Shown piece by piece: positions 34,864-45,240 of a DNA stretch of 64,000 bases (its first letter is position 1; each line of letters begins with the position of its first letter). The stretch is from positions 61,324,496-61,388,495 of the forward strand of contig QVOM02000126.1 of assembly GCA_003586115.2 (NCBI GenBank), written 5' to 3'. The position numbers and the translations under genes were made by a program. The notes under the pieces are model-generated. The model worked only from the letters and a program-made list of their open reading frames with translations, did no database searches and was not told where the DNA came from. The stretch comes from Salvator merianae. Lineage: Eukaryota; Chordata; Lepidosauria; Squamata; Teiidae.

Positions 34864-35369
34864 GTGTGCTTTGTTGCAATGCCAAAATGGGTTCCTTGTG
34901 GCCTACCGGACCACCCCCTAATACACAGGTACACCTCAAAAAAGAGGTCAACACTCAAAGTGTTAACTTTGACCTTTAAGGGCTTAAATGGCTTGGGCCT
35001 CAAATACCTAAAGGAATGTCTTCTCCCATATCGACCTGTCCGTGCCTTAAGATCTGTAGATGAGACCCTCATGGTTGTACCAACACCTTCAATAGATATA
35101 GGGACAGGGACCTGGGATAGGGCCTTTTCAGTGGTGGCCCCCAGACTGTAGAACACTCTTCCCCCTGAGGTGTGTCTTCACTTTACATCTTAAGTAGAGC
35201 AGTGAAGATGCACCTATTTATCCTTACCTTTGGCTAAAGATACAGCTTTCCCTCCTCAGTTTCAGGTTGCTGCTTTATTGTGTGCCTTCTGTTTTATATT
35301 GCTGTAACCCACCCTGAGACCTTTGGGTATAAGGCAGGAAAGAATGCAAATCAATCAATCAATAAATCC
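34864..35369 (+). pseudogene. L2-like LINE 3' end with RT-ORF C-terminus and tail
   Basis: Frame 34864-35151 ends with LTLTFKGLNGLGLKYLKECL, RPVRALRSVDETLMVVP and DRAFSVVAPRL, directly followed by a stop where the family usually reads WNTLP. After it, CCTGAGGTGTGTCTTCACTT is the usual EVR coding text, then a 3' UTR with GCTGTAACCCACCCTGAGAC and an AATCAATCAATAAAT tail at 35347-35368. No RT catalytic domain remains; this is a standard 5'-truncated LINE copy. Same family as 5342-5800 and the tails at 27.2, 41.3 and 60.6 kb. Confidence 0.75.
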
Positions 35370-35895
35370 TGCATAGATGGAGCATACTAGAAGAAGGGAA
35401 AGGCTCTATTATTCTTCACTAGGTTTCAGATGCTAGAGGCACAGACTGGACCATGGTCTGATTTACCACTTAATGTGGAAATGTAGTTCATGCAGTCCAG
35501 TCCAGTACAGACAGAATGCATAATGTGGGAAAGCTGCTATAGTAATTGCTACTTTAACATCAGTGTTGCAAGTAGTATAGCCTGCTCTAGTATGTACATT
35601 TTCAAAGTCTGTATAACATCAGTTAATTAATCATAATAATCAATAATAAAAATGCAAATATAACCTAGTACAGGAACATTTGGCACAATGACATAATTGC
35701 CAGAGTAAAATGTTCTGTCTTTCCTTACTTCCATGTTTTTTTAGTTAGATTTCTCTGTTATCCAAGAGCACTATGGAAAAAAGGAAGTTGCTTTTTCATG
35801 GTATGATCCTATTTTTCTTTTATTCTATGCATAAAAGTGTTTATTTTTATATTTACATGTTGACTTTCCTTCATGGAGCACAGGGTGGCAGACTT
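35370..35895. other. No recognised gene or repeat
   Basis: AT-rich interval without coding support. Confidence 0.4.
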
Positions 35896-36235
35896 AGGGT
35901 CTTTCTGCACTTGCTGGTGGTTTGCACCAGCAATTGTACTAAGGGCCTCTCTTTTGTACTCCATCTGTACATAGCGGAACATGAACCAGAACAGGAGGCT
36001 CTGTATTTGGATCGCCAGTAGACTTCAATATTGAGGTCTACCAGTGTAATCATCTAGATCACAGAGGCATACAGTAAGGTGTGCACCTCCATGTTTTGGT
36101 TTACAGGGGACCCATTTCAGCAGTGTGTCTTATTCTGCCACTGAAATGGATCCCCCAGGGGCTCTGAGGCCAGGAAAAAAGGACAGCCAAGCAACATTAC
36201 TAGCTCCAGTCTTGACTTTGCATGACTTCCTTTCC
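35896..36235. mobile_element. Partial Harbinger-like element (GGGTCTTTCTGCACTT end)
   Basis: The left terminus GGGTCTTTCTGCACTTGCTG is the family TIR. The interior has GACTTCAATATTGAGGTCTACC and the CATTTCAGCAGTGTGTCTTA, CCACTGAAATGGATCCCCCA words shared with 13.1 and 44.4 kb. The right end is not found; the element may be truncated. Confidence 0.45.
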
Positions 36236-36343
36236 CCCCACATCTAGGTACTGCATTTAGGTTTCAAAATGAGGATAAGTCAATATATGCAAGTTACTAT
36301 GTGCATGATCCTTCATGAAACATAAAGCTACAATTTGAATCCA
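36236..36343. other. Short unassigned interval
   Basis: No recognised features. Confidence 0.3.
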
Positions 36344-36806
36344 GGGACCTTTTTGCACTTTCCACCTTGGAATGATCAAATCCAAACACTCCAGCATAGA
36401 ACAGTCCTTGCAGTGTGGTGGCCATCCACACTGAGAGGGCTGGAACAACCTGGAAATGTGCTCCTAGCATTTGCAGTGCGAATGCTGCCTTCCATGACAG
36501 CTGCTGCAGAAGCATATGGCCACTGCCATGGTGACCGGGGATGCAGCACATGAGTGTGCAAACACAGCTGTGCCACACCACACTACAGCCTGTAGTGTTT
36601 GCACCAGGAAGTAGTTGTGAATGCTGTGTACCAGGAGCAGCACAGTTGCTCCATGTACAGCTGTGGACCACAATTTTGTTGTCCATAGCTAGTAGTGATC
36701 AGAAATGTCTGCAGACACTCCCAATCTCTCAGACCTCCATGAATGCGGATGCACTGTGCTAGTGAATGTTTCCATTCTCAGTAGCACTAAAGTGTACACA
36801 GGCCTC
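36344..36806 (+). mobile_element. GTGAATGCTG-family element with GGACCTTT-type ends
   Basis: Best copy of this repeat. Left GGGACCTTTTTGCACTTTCC; the complement of the right end GGAGGCCTGTGTACACTTTA shows related termini. Core words: CATCCACACTGAGAGGGCTG, GCATTTGCAGTGCGAATGCT, CCACTGCCATGGTGACCGGG, TTTGCACCAGGAAGTAGTTG, GTGTACCAGGAGCAG, GGATGCACTGTGCTAGTGAA. Copies or fragments are at 0.6, 27.3, 51.3 and 53.95 kb. Frames of up to 129 codons cross it on both strands but have no motifs. Target duplication not clear. Confidence 0.55.
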
Positions 36807-36835
36807 CGGTAAGTGAATTAAGAAAAAAGTCCTCA

Positions 36836-36906
36836 TTATTTATCTTTTAAATAAATTTAAATTTAATCAAAATTAAATTAAATTAAATTTAAATTTATCT
36901 TTTATC
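36836..36906. repeat. AT-only low-complexity tract
   Basis: Runs of AAATTTAAATTT and AATTAAATTAAATT that can fold back on themselves. Confidence 0.8.
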
Positions 36907-36979
36907 TTGCACTTGATCAGAAATGGCTCTGGAAGGCCCAGCAGGAAAACAGCTTGGCCAGAGGCTGAGCTGGCAAGTC

Positions 36980-37026
36980 ACTTCCTCCCCATTTGCAGGA
37001 TAAAAATGCAAATAAATAAATAAATA
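36980..37026 (+). repeat. Short LINE-type tail
   Basis: GCAGGATAAAAATGCAAATA followed by AAATAAAT units, like the L2-like LINE tails elsewhere. Too short for a firm call. Confidence 0.4.
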
Positions 37027-37269
37027 TGTCACTCTACATGGAGGAAGAGGAACACCTTAAGTGTAGCAGTTGCTGAACCAGACTTTCAGGTGGCCTCCAG
37101 ACTCCTCGGGTGGTCAGGATAATCAAGGAACTAATTGGGGATGTAATGAAGTTGCCTAAGAGTATCCAGATGCTTGGATACTTCATTCCCAGGCCAGCTA
37201 GGGGTATCTCTCAGGGTACTCATGAGGATGCAGGGCCAATACCAGCTGGATTGCTGCTTGGAGGACAGA
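37027..37269. other. Short unassigned interval
   Basis: No recognised gene or repeat. Confidence 0.35.
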
Positions 37270-37527
37270 TAAAAGAATTACAACTCAGGCCAAAAATGGG
37301 CAACCAATTTTTCCATTTAAAAAAGTTATTAAAAGCCCCTTTGAAGGGCAAAAATACAGGAAAATGTAAATTCATTGAACTGCTTATGTTCACAAACAGG
37401 TCTCTGGTTCAGTTTGAATCAAACTGACCCCTTTGGAACTGGGGATGGTTCAGTTTAAATTGAACATCTTTGAACTATTTAGTACAATTTGAACTTTCAA
37501 ACTTGAACTGAACTTTGCACACCTCTA
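37270..37527. mobile_element. Right-end fragment of a hAT-type TAGRGATGTGCA element
   Basis: Ends TTTGCACACCTCTA, the complement of the TAGAGGTGTGCA terminus. The interior is rich in GGTTCAGTTTRAAT words, as in 19261-19577. The left terminus is missing or unrecognisable. Confidence 0.4.
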
Positions 37528-37692
37528 GAATGCTTTTATTCCAGTGACCATAAAGCAGGGATGGACTGGGTCAGAAGGAGGAGGAAGCGTGGGTGGAAAG
37601 TTGTAAGAAGCAGCAGCAAGGCTATGAATGCCAGGAAAGAAGGTTCACAGCCTTTAGAATTTTTGGCATGGCTGGTTTTGTGACAGACTCAT
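37528..37692. other. Short unassigned interval
   Basis: No recognised gene or repeat. Confidence 0.3.
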
Positions 37693-37992
37693 TTCAAGTG
37701 GCACTTCCTGGACACTGCCAAAAAAGGTCCCCTGTAGTATACATGGAGGCATGTCATCTGCATACCTCTGTGGTCCCATATACTACTTCTGGGCCAGCTG
37801 TAGGCCTCAACATTGAGGTCTACATGCATACTGGGTTAGGGCACCATTTTCATCAGTGTAGACAGTCCCTGCTTTGTCCAATGCTAAGTGTGTTGGGATG
37901 GGGCTTGACCTAGTCTGCACTACTGTGGGGACATGCTGCCCTTTTTTCTAAAACTTGTTCTGGAATAAGGGGCAATGTGAAAAGGATCACAG
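37693..37992 (+). mobile_element. Harbinger-like fragment, right end
   Basis: Internal words ATACATGGAGGCATGTCATC, CAACATTGAGGTCTACATGC and GGGTTAGGGCACCATTTTCA match 1.5-1.6 kb. The right end TTCTGGAATAAGGGGCAATG, then TGAAAAGGATC, matches the right end at 1.75 kb. Left terminus not found. Confidence 0.45.
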
Positions 37993-39435
37993 ATAGAGTG
38001 TTAGCTCTTAACAGACAGCATGAAAAAGTTACTGCTGTTGGTCTTGTTGGAGGACTTTTAGAAGCTAGCTGGATTTTTTAACCGTCGGAGACAATAACGT
38101 TTGAGGCAATACCAAGAAGACTAGGGTTTTGTGTATTCCAGGGTAAAACAAGGGAAGAAGATTTTTAAAATGAAACAAACAAACAAAATATCTTTTCTTT
38201 AAGATTTACTGGGTCTAATATCCTCTTAGTAGAATAACTGAGGTTTCAATTAATATACAAGAGAAGCTGAAAAGCATGTTTCATCCCCTTTCATCACTTT
38301 CCAACTTATGGACTGAGTTCTTGGATTCTTCTGAAATGATGATTGTAGGCCCAGTCATTGTCACTGTCATCTGAATATCACTTTATGTCCTAATTACAGC
38401 TTGAAAGTAGAATATTTTTTATAAATATTCTAAAGACATTTCTTTTTAAAAGAGTGTAGGTTTGCTAAATGTTTTTTTTTTTTTTTTAATAAGAGGAATT
38501 GACACCCTAAAGTGTTTTTCTCACCTTCATACTCAGTCCCCCAACACAAAGTGTTTTCAAGTGCATGCATCATTTTTGAAGGATAATTAGCACAAGGAAA
38601 AAATATCCATTATCTGCCTTCTTATTGCCTTATTCCATTACTCATGGCTCATTTTGATAAAATCTCATTCATTATTGCATTTAGTAGTAAATTAAAAGTG
38701 GTTCATACATAGAATTTCAAAACAAAGGAAGCAAGTGGAGATTTCCAGTTGTCACAATGCAATTAGACAACTGCAGAATCTTTGATCTTTCTCCCATATT
38801 GTTCCTTTTTTGATCAAAGTGTTCTTGCTTTAATTATGATAGATGGATTGATTCTAATTATCAACCTAAAGGTGGGAGCTGACAGGCAGCCACAGGGGAA
38901 ATGGGGAAAACATGGATGGAACCTCATTTAGATTTTAGTAATCTGTAACAGGGCTTGGATGTTAGTATAAAGAACTGCTTCAGAAGTAGGTTAGTTTTGG
39001 CATCTTATTCCTTTGTATTTTGTGTCAGTGATGGCTGTTGGGAATCTGTACTGCTAAAACAATAGTCACTCTGAAATTGGGTCTACACTCTTTACTCATA
39101 TAACTGCAAAGATATAAAAAAGAAAGAGATAAAAAAGGTAGGAACCGGGAAAGAACAATTTGAAGAGGCTTGTTCAGCATCTTTCTTTCCCAAACACACT
39201 ACAGCAGCTTCCATGTGGCCCCTAGGGACTGTTTTATATCCCTGGAAACTGTTCTATATGACACCAGTGATTGGCCCACTCTTCATCTTGAAAATGGTGA
39301 CAGAGAACACCCCCCAAAAGACTTCTTTAAATTGGTCTCTTGAATGCTACTGGTGGTGGATCAGTCCAGCCATCTGCCATGCAGACAGCTAACCTGGGGC
39401 AAGCATGTCACAGAGCTCAGCACCATTTTAAGGGC

Positions 39436-39475
<40 letters not shown>

Positions 39476-40124
39476 TCCAGCCTGCAAATTCAGAGGCTAG
39501 GGAACATTTGTTCTCCACCTCCAGGACCAGCAGCCAGGACCAGCAGCTGTCATGCAGATGACTGTCAGGGGAGTCCCCAGCAACTATACATTCCTGTCTA
39601 AAATCAGTGGGTCAGGAAAGGTGTTTGGTGATCTGTGCTGACACATGGAAAGCATAAGCAGCTTACAGCTGTTGGGAATGTTGGGAATATTCAAAGAAAT
39701 ATACTCAGTTTCATATCCTTGACTTAGTATTTTTAGAAAAACATTGTAAAGTTCTATTCCCCAAATACTAGTTCCAGTATTGTACTTAAACTCATGTTTA
39801 GTGTGGGGTCAACTTTATTCTTTCTTGTGGGGCCCAAGTCTGGCCACACCTATGTGCCTTAACCTGGTTTATGACCTGATTATGGTGGTACTTTATGGCT
39901 ATTCTATGACTTTTTCAGTCATGGGACATGCAAGGCAGCTGAAAATTTAGCCAGATGAGGTAGCTTAGGGCTACAATGGCACATCAGTTTCATACCCAAG
40001 CCACTAATGTGGAACCCCCATAATAGCAGAGCACTGTTGGGTCCAACTGGTGCAATTGAACTAAGGCTGGCCTTTGAATGGTGTTCTGTTTGTTGTCTCA
40101 AAATAAACCAATGTGAAAGTATCA
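37993..40124. other. Interval without a gene; (CA)n near 39.44 kb
   Basis: 38560-38950 looks unique and holds clustered transcription-factor-like words (see findings). T-run at 38472-38490. No coding frame supported. Confidence 0.45.
39439..39473. repeat. (CA)n microsatellite
   Basis: About 17 tandem CA units. It creates artefactual Thr-His frames in the plus strand. Confidence 0.95.
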
Positions 40125-41348
40125 TAAGGACCTTTCTGCACTTACCTTTAAGCCAGTCTAGGAAGGGGTTGTAAAAGGAATAAACTGGTTTAGGGGATTA
40201 CTCTTGCCCAGTTATTCTGATGCAATCTAAGACTAATAGGTTGGTTTGATGAACTGCTCTAGGCAGATTTCAATTGCCTGAGTGGAGTCTCAGGGATAGG
40301 GGGGAAAGGAAGGAGTTCTGAGGCAAGGATATAATGCAAAATTTGACAATCTTTATTAACAAAACAAAATAATAAAAGAGCAAGGCAACAACATAAGCTG
40401 AAAAAGGCAGGCACTTAAAGGCAACATGCTGTTCAATACAGCAAAAGGTACAGGCAAAGCAACAATGGCTCAGTATTATGGTAATTAGGTTGTGGCAAAA
40501 AATATCAAAAAGACAAAGTTACAATCAGATCTCAGAGGCTAAGCTTTGCTATGGTATTTTGGTAGCAAGAGCTGTGTAGATTTCTAAGGCAAATAGAGTG
40601 CAAAGTTGGCTATAACGTGGTTTCTTTTTGGAGCAGCTTGTGTTTCAGCATCTAATGGAGGTGTCTAAGGTTCTAAAAGGTTCCTAAATCTGGTCCCATA
40701 CCCAGTAATGCCCTTTGCCCAACTTGACCAATAATTAAAATCTTCCAAAATAATTTCTATCTCAGCTCAGAATCCCATATTCTGATACTGAGACCTCTCA
40801 ACCTGCTCCTACATTCTGCCCAAAAACACAGCACTAGTTCATGCAAACAAACAAAAAACCAAGGGGGCAACAAAAACAGTTCTCAGCCTTGAAATGCTCT
40901 CTTCTTAAAGTCTTTGCCAGGCTAAGAGGGGAAAAGTTCAGAGAGGGGAGGGTTCTCAATCGCAAGCAGATCTTTGTACCACACAGAGTCCAAGGCTTGG
41001 GTATCAAATGCACAACAGAGTGGCTGCTCTTTTAGGAAGACTCAGAAGTCAAATGAGAAGGCAATAGAGGCAGTGGGGCTCTTGGAGCAGAGTCAAGGAC
41101 AACACCACCACAGATTGTTGCATTTATCCACAATACATGCTCAAGGATGGACCAGTCAATGCTCAGACATCATTAATCATGAATAGGAGTTCTCCAGTCT
41201 GTGGCAGAAATCCATCCTCAGATGTTCGGTAGTCAGAAGCAGGGAGAGAGGGAAATCCCTCTTCCCAAATGATTCAGCAATAATGCAGCTGCAGAGCAGC
41301 GCAAAAGACCTTTGAGTATAGGCTGGGATAAAAATGCAAATAAATAAA

Positions 41349-41379
<31 letters not shown>

Positions 41380-41622
41380 CAGCTGCAGCAAAGTCACAAA
41401 ACAGCACAAAAGTGGATTTGATGGTGATGGGGAAAGGACAGCAAACTTTGGAGAATCCAAGGCTTCTCTGTTCGGTTGCAGGAGGTGAAGGCAGATAAAG
41501 AAGAAAATGAGTTTCCTCGGGTTCATTCTGGGACAGAAGGAGCAGTCCAGCTGCTGGAACTGCTTCAGCCTGTTTCAATCCTACTGGCTCAGTCCAACAA
41601 GGTAAATGTGGAAATACCCTAA
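40125..41622. mobile_element. 1.49-kb PIF/Harbinger-like element with TAA duplication
   Basis: The element is 40128-41619 between TAA (40125-40127) and TAA (41620-41622). Left GGACCTTTCTGCACTTACC; complement of the right GGGTATTTCCACATTTACC. The longest well-bounded member here. It contains an inserted L2-like LINE tail near 41.30-41.38 kb. Chance frames (for example 41177-41578 minus) carry no transposase or Myb-like motif, so it is non-autonomous, or the coding part is destroyed. Confidence 0.65.
41305..41380 (+). repeat. L2-like LINE tail nested in the 1.49-kb element
   Basis: GACCTTTGAGTATAGGCTGG, GATAAAAATGCAAATAAAT, then AAATAAAT units. Same text as the tail at 27.2 kb. Confidence 0.6.
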
Positions 41623-43854
41623 GAATTAGTTAGGTCCCCCCTTCTTATGTCTAGTCTTTTCTAAAGTACTGTCTGGGGGAGGGGCAAAGGGGTCCTTTGG
41701 CAGCCACCCAACTTCTGCAGTAATTTTGGCTTGATTGTGGAAGTCATATGGATTTAGATTTTCTTAAGCTTTCTGAAGATGGAGCTCTGAGACTAAAGGT
41801 AAATAGTTTTCTCTTCATGTCAATGTGAATGACAGTTTATGATAAGATTAGGATACGATGTAGTTCTATTTTTAATTTTGAAACATGTTGGATAAGAGAA
41901 GAGAATGGGAATAGTAACCGGTATTTGATGGAGAACTCAAATCTCTATTCAGTCCTGGAAGACACCTTGGAACAGCTATTATCTGTTGACCTAACCCACT
42001 CCACAGGATAGGAAAAATACAAGGAAGGACAGGTGAAAATTTGACCATCTTCAGAACAGAGAATTGGCTGAATGTGTTGGTACATCCATGCCATTCCCTT
42101 GGCAAGGATATTGAGAAGGTTTTCTGCACATTCTTCTAGAGAAATTACCTGTGCCTCTCTACTTTCCAGGCATTTGAGAAATGTGTAATACGATAAATTC
42201 AGGTACCTCAATTGTTTCTCTATTAATTAAACCCATATTAAGAATTTGTTGTAGTTGCTGTTCAGAAAGAACCAGCAAGTCAATAAGAGTTTATAAATCT
42301 AGTCATTCTTCAATATAGTGATAATCAACTTAATTCCAGTTTGTTTTCCTGAGCAACATTACAGCATTGTATTTTCATTTCAGACCTAAATGAATGGGCA
42401 CAGCTTTTCTTTTTTCTTTTTCTGACAATATTAGATATTTACCATGTATGTGTATGGCAAACATTCTTTTACTCCAAAAAATGTTTTTGGAGGAAGTTAG
42501 TAAAATTTCAGTCACTACTGCTTTCTGTCTAAACATAAACATTTCTTCTGTGCTCTTTATTGCATACATTGATCTAGTGAGTTAAAATTATCCTCAAGAA
42601 AATTTATTGAAAGCCCTTGAAATAATGAATGAATTAGAGGAAATTACAGTCTGGCCACAGATGTTCACAGACGTTAAAAAAAGAACAGTAGCTGGAATAA
42701 ATTATTCATAGAGAACTATTAAACTCAGATGCGTGTGTTAATGACTTCTAAATCACTGAGTTTACACATTCAGATGACATTTTTCCTAATAACTGATACC
42801 TAAAGGAAAATATTCTGCACAATGAAATAGGAAAATAGGAGATCAGCTATACATAAACATAAATACGACTAGCAGTGCAGAATGATGCTTCACAAAACAA
42901 ACACGCAAAACCCACCACTATTCTATTAATGTTAAGTAATTGCTCTAAATAACTTTTGGAAAAGCTTTTCTTATCACTCATGCATCTGCAGAAAAATGCA
43001 GAGGATTGAGGATTACATGCTGTGGTTGTTGGCTTCAATAGTCAAATACATTTAATTAAGAAGTAAAGTGCCTGGGAAACAAACAGTAAACATGTGTGTT
43101 CTTGGGCTGCTAGACTTTATGTCATATCAGTACATGTGGCATATGTCAGAACTGTAGGAGTATAGTAATGGAATTTATTTTACCTTCAAACCAGCCATGC
43201 ATCATGGCAAGAGATCTGAGAGATAAAAGTGAAGTGTTGTTTTGATGGCACAATGGGAATGCTAAGGACTTTGCAGGCACAGCTGAAGGCTGGGTGTGAC
43301 AGAGCAACTTTGTGAGATGAGATACATGTCAAATTACTGGAGTGTTCCCACTGCAAAAGTTGGTAGTTTTTTTCCTGAGGCTGTGTTGATATATAGTGAA
43401 AAAGCCCCACACCTCTGAGGTGGCTCAGAGATAGCTTAAGAATGCAGTGCAATAGGACACACTTAAAGGGGCACATTCTGGGTGAATTTGAGGCTCTAGG
43501 GACAGACATTAAATTCATTAAAAATGCCTTACCATGTTCCAAAGCCTCTGAATGTATATCCCTTTCTCAGATGGAAAATAAATCACTCTGAGGTTGACTC
43601 ATTGTTTGAGCTGGATTGGGCAGGGAGCCATGGAGGCTCCTGTAGCCAATCCCAGCCTAGAAATGGCTGCTATGGCTAGGCCATGGGAACTTGGCAGATG
43701 ATTGGCCTATCAGTGGCAAACACTTGTAATCATGGAAGACCATGATGAAGAAGTGAGGTAAAAAGGTTTTTAGGCACTAATTTTGAAAACTGTGACACAC
43801 ATTTTTTCTGCATCTACAGATGGTTCAATGTTTAGAAAGCAGGCGATTGAAAAA
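41623..43854. other. Interval without a recognised gene
   Basis: Chance frames only. 42600-42800 is AT-rich and apparently unique. 43380-43510 has weak similarity to the GGCTGTGTTCAGAC elements (GGCTGTGTTGATATATAG, CTCTGAGGTGGCTCAGAGAT) and may be another degraded copy. Confidence 0.4.
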
Positions 43855-44031
43855 AGCCCTGTCTGATCATACCCATGGTTTTCCAGTGGTATAATTCACA
43901 GGCCAGTCTGCACCTCCCCCCTCTCATGAGCATAAAAGGTAGATTAGAGATGGGATGAGAACATGAGTGCAACACACTACCATCTTCAAGGTGTTTTTGA
44001 GACACATTTTTCACTATGTGTGAACACAGCC
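43855..44031. mobile_element. Small TIR element, GGCTGTGTTCACACA family
   Basis: The right end TATGTGTGAACACAGCC is followed by TAA (44032-44034). The interior shares TCTCATGAGCATAAAAGGTA and GATTAGAGATGG with the 20.8-21.0 kb MITE. The left end (AGCCCTGTCTGATCATACC) is degraded, so its start is approximate. Confidence 0.45.
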
Positions 44032-44125
44032 TAAAATCTCACAAATTGAGGGAGGAAATGACAATGACCATTATTTATATTTTTTTCATCAATATATCAT
44101 AGCCTCTACAAATGCCCTCAACTCC

Positions 44126-44667
44126 TAGAACCTTTCCACACTTACCTGTGGAACAGTTCCCAAAGGTGAATAGTGATTTTCCTTGTGCATCTTGTTATGG
44201 TCCAAGGAAGGCCATGCCCACTGCTAGTTTGTTCTGCCTGCATTGAATGGGGCATAGACCAGACCAGGCAGACCAAAATGGCCACTTAGTTTGGGACACT
44301 GGTAGACCTTTTTAAACAGGTCTACTGATAGTCTAGCAGGTTCTCAATATAACCATGGGGCATGAAGATGCCTCCATGTTCCAGTTTAGTGAGAGACCTA
44401 TTTTAGCTGCGCACCAAAGCACACTGATGAAATAGTCCTGGTTGCCCGGAGACTAGGAACTTTCATTATTACCCATTGGAGTTTCTGGATGCTAGCTTCA
44501 AAGCCCATGAGAGCCTCATGGCTGGCACAGCAGCTGGGCCAGAATAGACATCCAAATGCATATGGCATTGTTCTGGGACACGTGGTCCTGTCCACCTAAT
44601 GGGCCACTCCAGCTGACCTAGTCTCAGTGGTGCAGTCCAGAAGAGGAAAGTGTGGAAATGGGCTTAG
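44126..44667. mobile_element. 536-bp PIF/Harbinger-like element with TAG duplication
   Basis: The element is 44129-44664 between TAG (44126-44128) and TAG (44665-44667). Left AACCTTTCCACACTTACC; complement of the right AGCCCATTTCCACACTTTCC. It contains the internal words (GTAGACCTTTTTAAACAGGT, TTTAGTGAGAGACCTATTTT) found as fragments at 13.1, 34.9, 36.1 and 60.8 kb, so it is the best reference copy of that family. Non-coding. Confidence 0.7.
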
Positions 44668-44781
44668 ATATCACTCTTTCCGATCCTCATGTTCAAGGGT
44701 TGATGAGATTGGCTGAGTAACACAATTGTCATACACACACATTCAGTGTATGTGAAAAAGATGTCACCAGACTTGGAAGAA
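44668..44781. other. Short spacer upstream of the copia element
   Basis: Nothing recognised; contains a short CACACACA run. Confidence 0.4.
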
Positions 44782-44786
44782 CTTCA

Positions 44787-45147
44787 TGTTAGAATATGCT
44801 GAGGTCACAGTGACTGTAATATGCTTTGTCCATAATCCAATGCCAGTTTGCTTAGACTATTACCAGTATAGATAAAGAGACATCTGCTCTGTTGTTATGC
44901 CAGTTCAGCAGAATAGTGTCAGATCTCTGATTGGTAGATGGTTTTATATAGTTAGAGGTTGCATAATTGTTATTATTATTTCATCTGGTTCTACTAGCTT
45001 TCTGAATGCTTTGCTTTTATTATGAAACCAAGCTACAATAAACTTCTCTGTGAGGATGATTATGCTGTATCCAGACCTCTGTGTTTAAGCTCTGCTGCAT
45101 GGAGACGTTAGTAAGTCTTCCTACACCTGCACTGCACTACTCTGACA
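44787..45147 (+). repeat. 5' LTR of the copia element (361 bp)
   Basis: TG...CA bounded. Contains a TATA-like TTTATATAG near 44943-44951 and a polyadenylation signal AATAAA at 45037-45042, about 110 bp before the LTR end. Compared with the 3' LTR it has 17 extra bases around 44940-44960 that include the TATA-like word. Confidence 0.92.
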
Positions 45148-45162
45148 GGTTATGGGACCAGG
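45148..45162 (+). promoter_or_regulatory. Primer-binding site, initiator tRNA-Met internal (half-tRNA) type
   Basis: GGTTATGGGACCAGG follows the 5' LTR immediately. Initiator tRNA-Met has CUGGGCCCAUAACCC across its anticodon stem-loop. The complement, GGGTTATGGGCCCAG, matches this site except for A in place of the first C of CCC. Copia-type elements are known to prime from this internal position using a cleaved half-tRNA, instead of the tRNA 3' end used by most retroelements. Confidence 0.8.
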
Positions 45163-45240
45163 ATGCTTCTGTCATGAATAGAGTGAATACTTCAAGGTGT
45201 GGTGTTTTGTGAGAAGGTGCTTGGTGTGAATTTTCGGGCC

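Noticed and set aside
39340..39601. His/Thr-repeat small proteins
   Set aside because: Translation of the CA microsatellite in two frames.
44787..45147. Possible retroviral (env-bearing) provirus
   Set aside because: Integrase precedes RT, the duplication is 5 bp with copia-type domains, and there is no envelope frame between RNase H and the 3' LTR.
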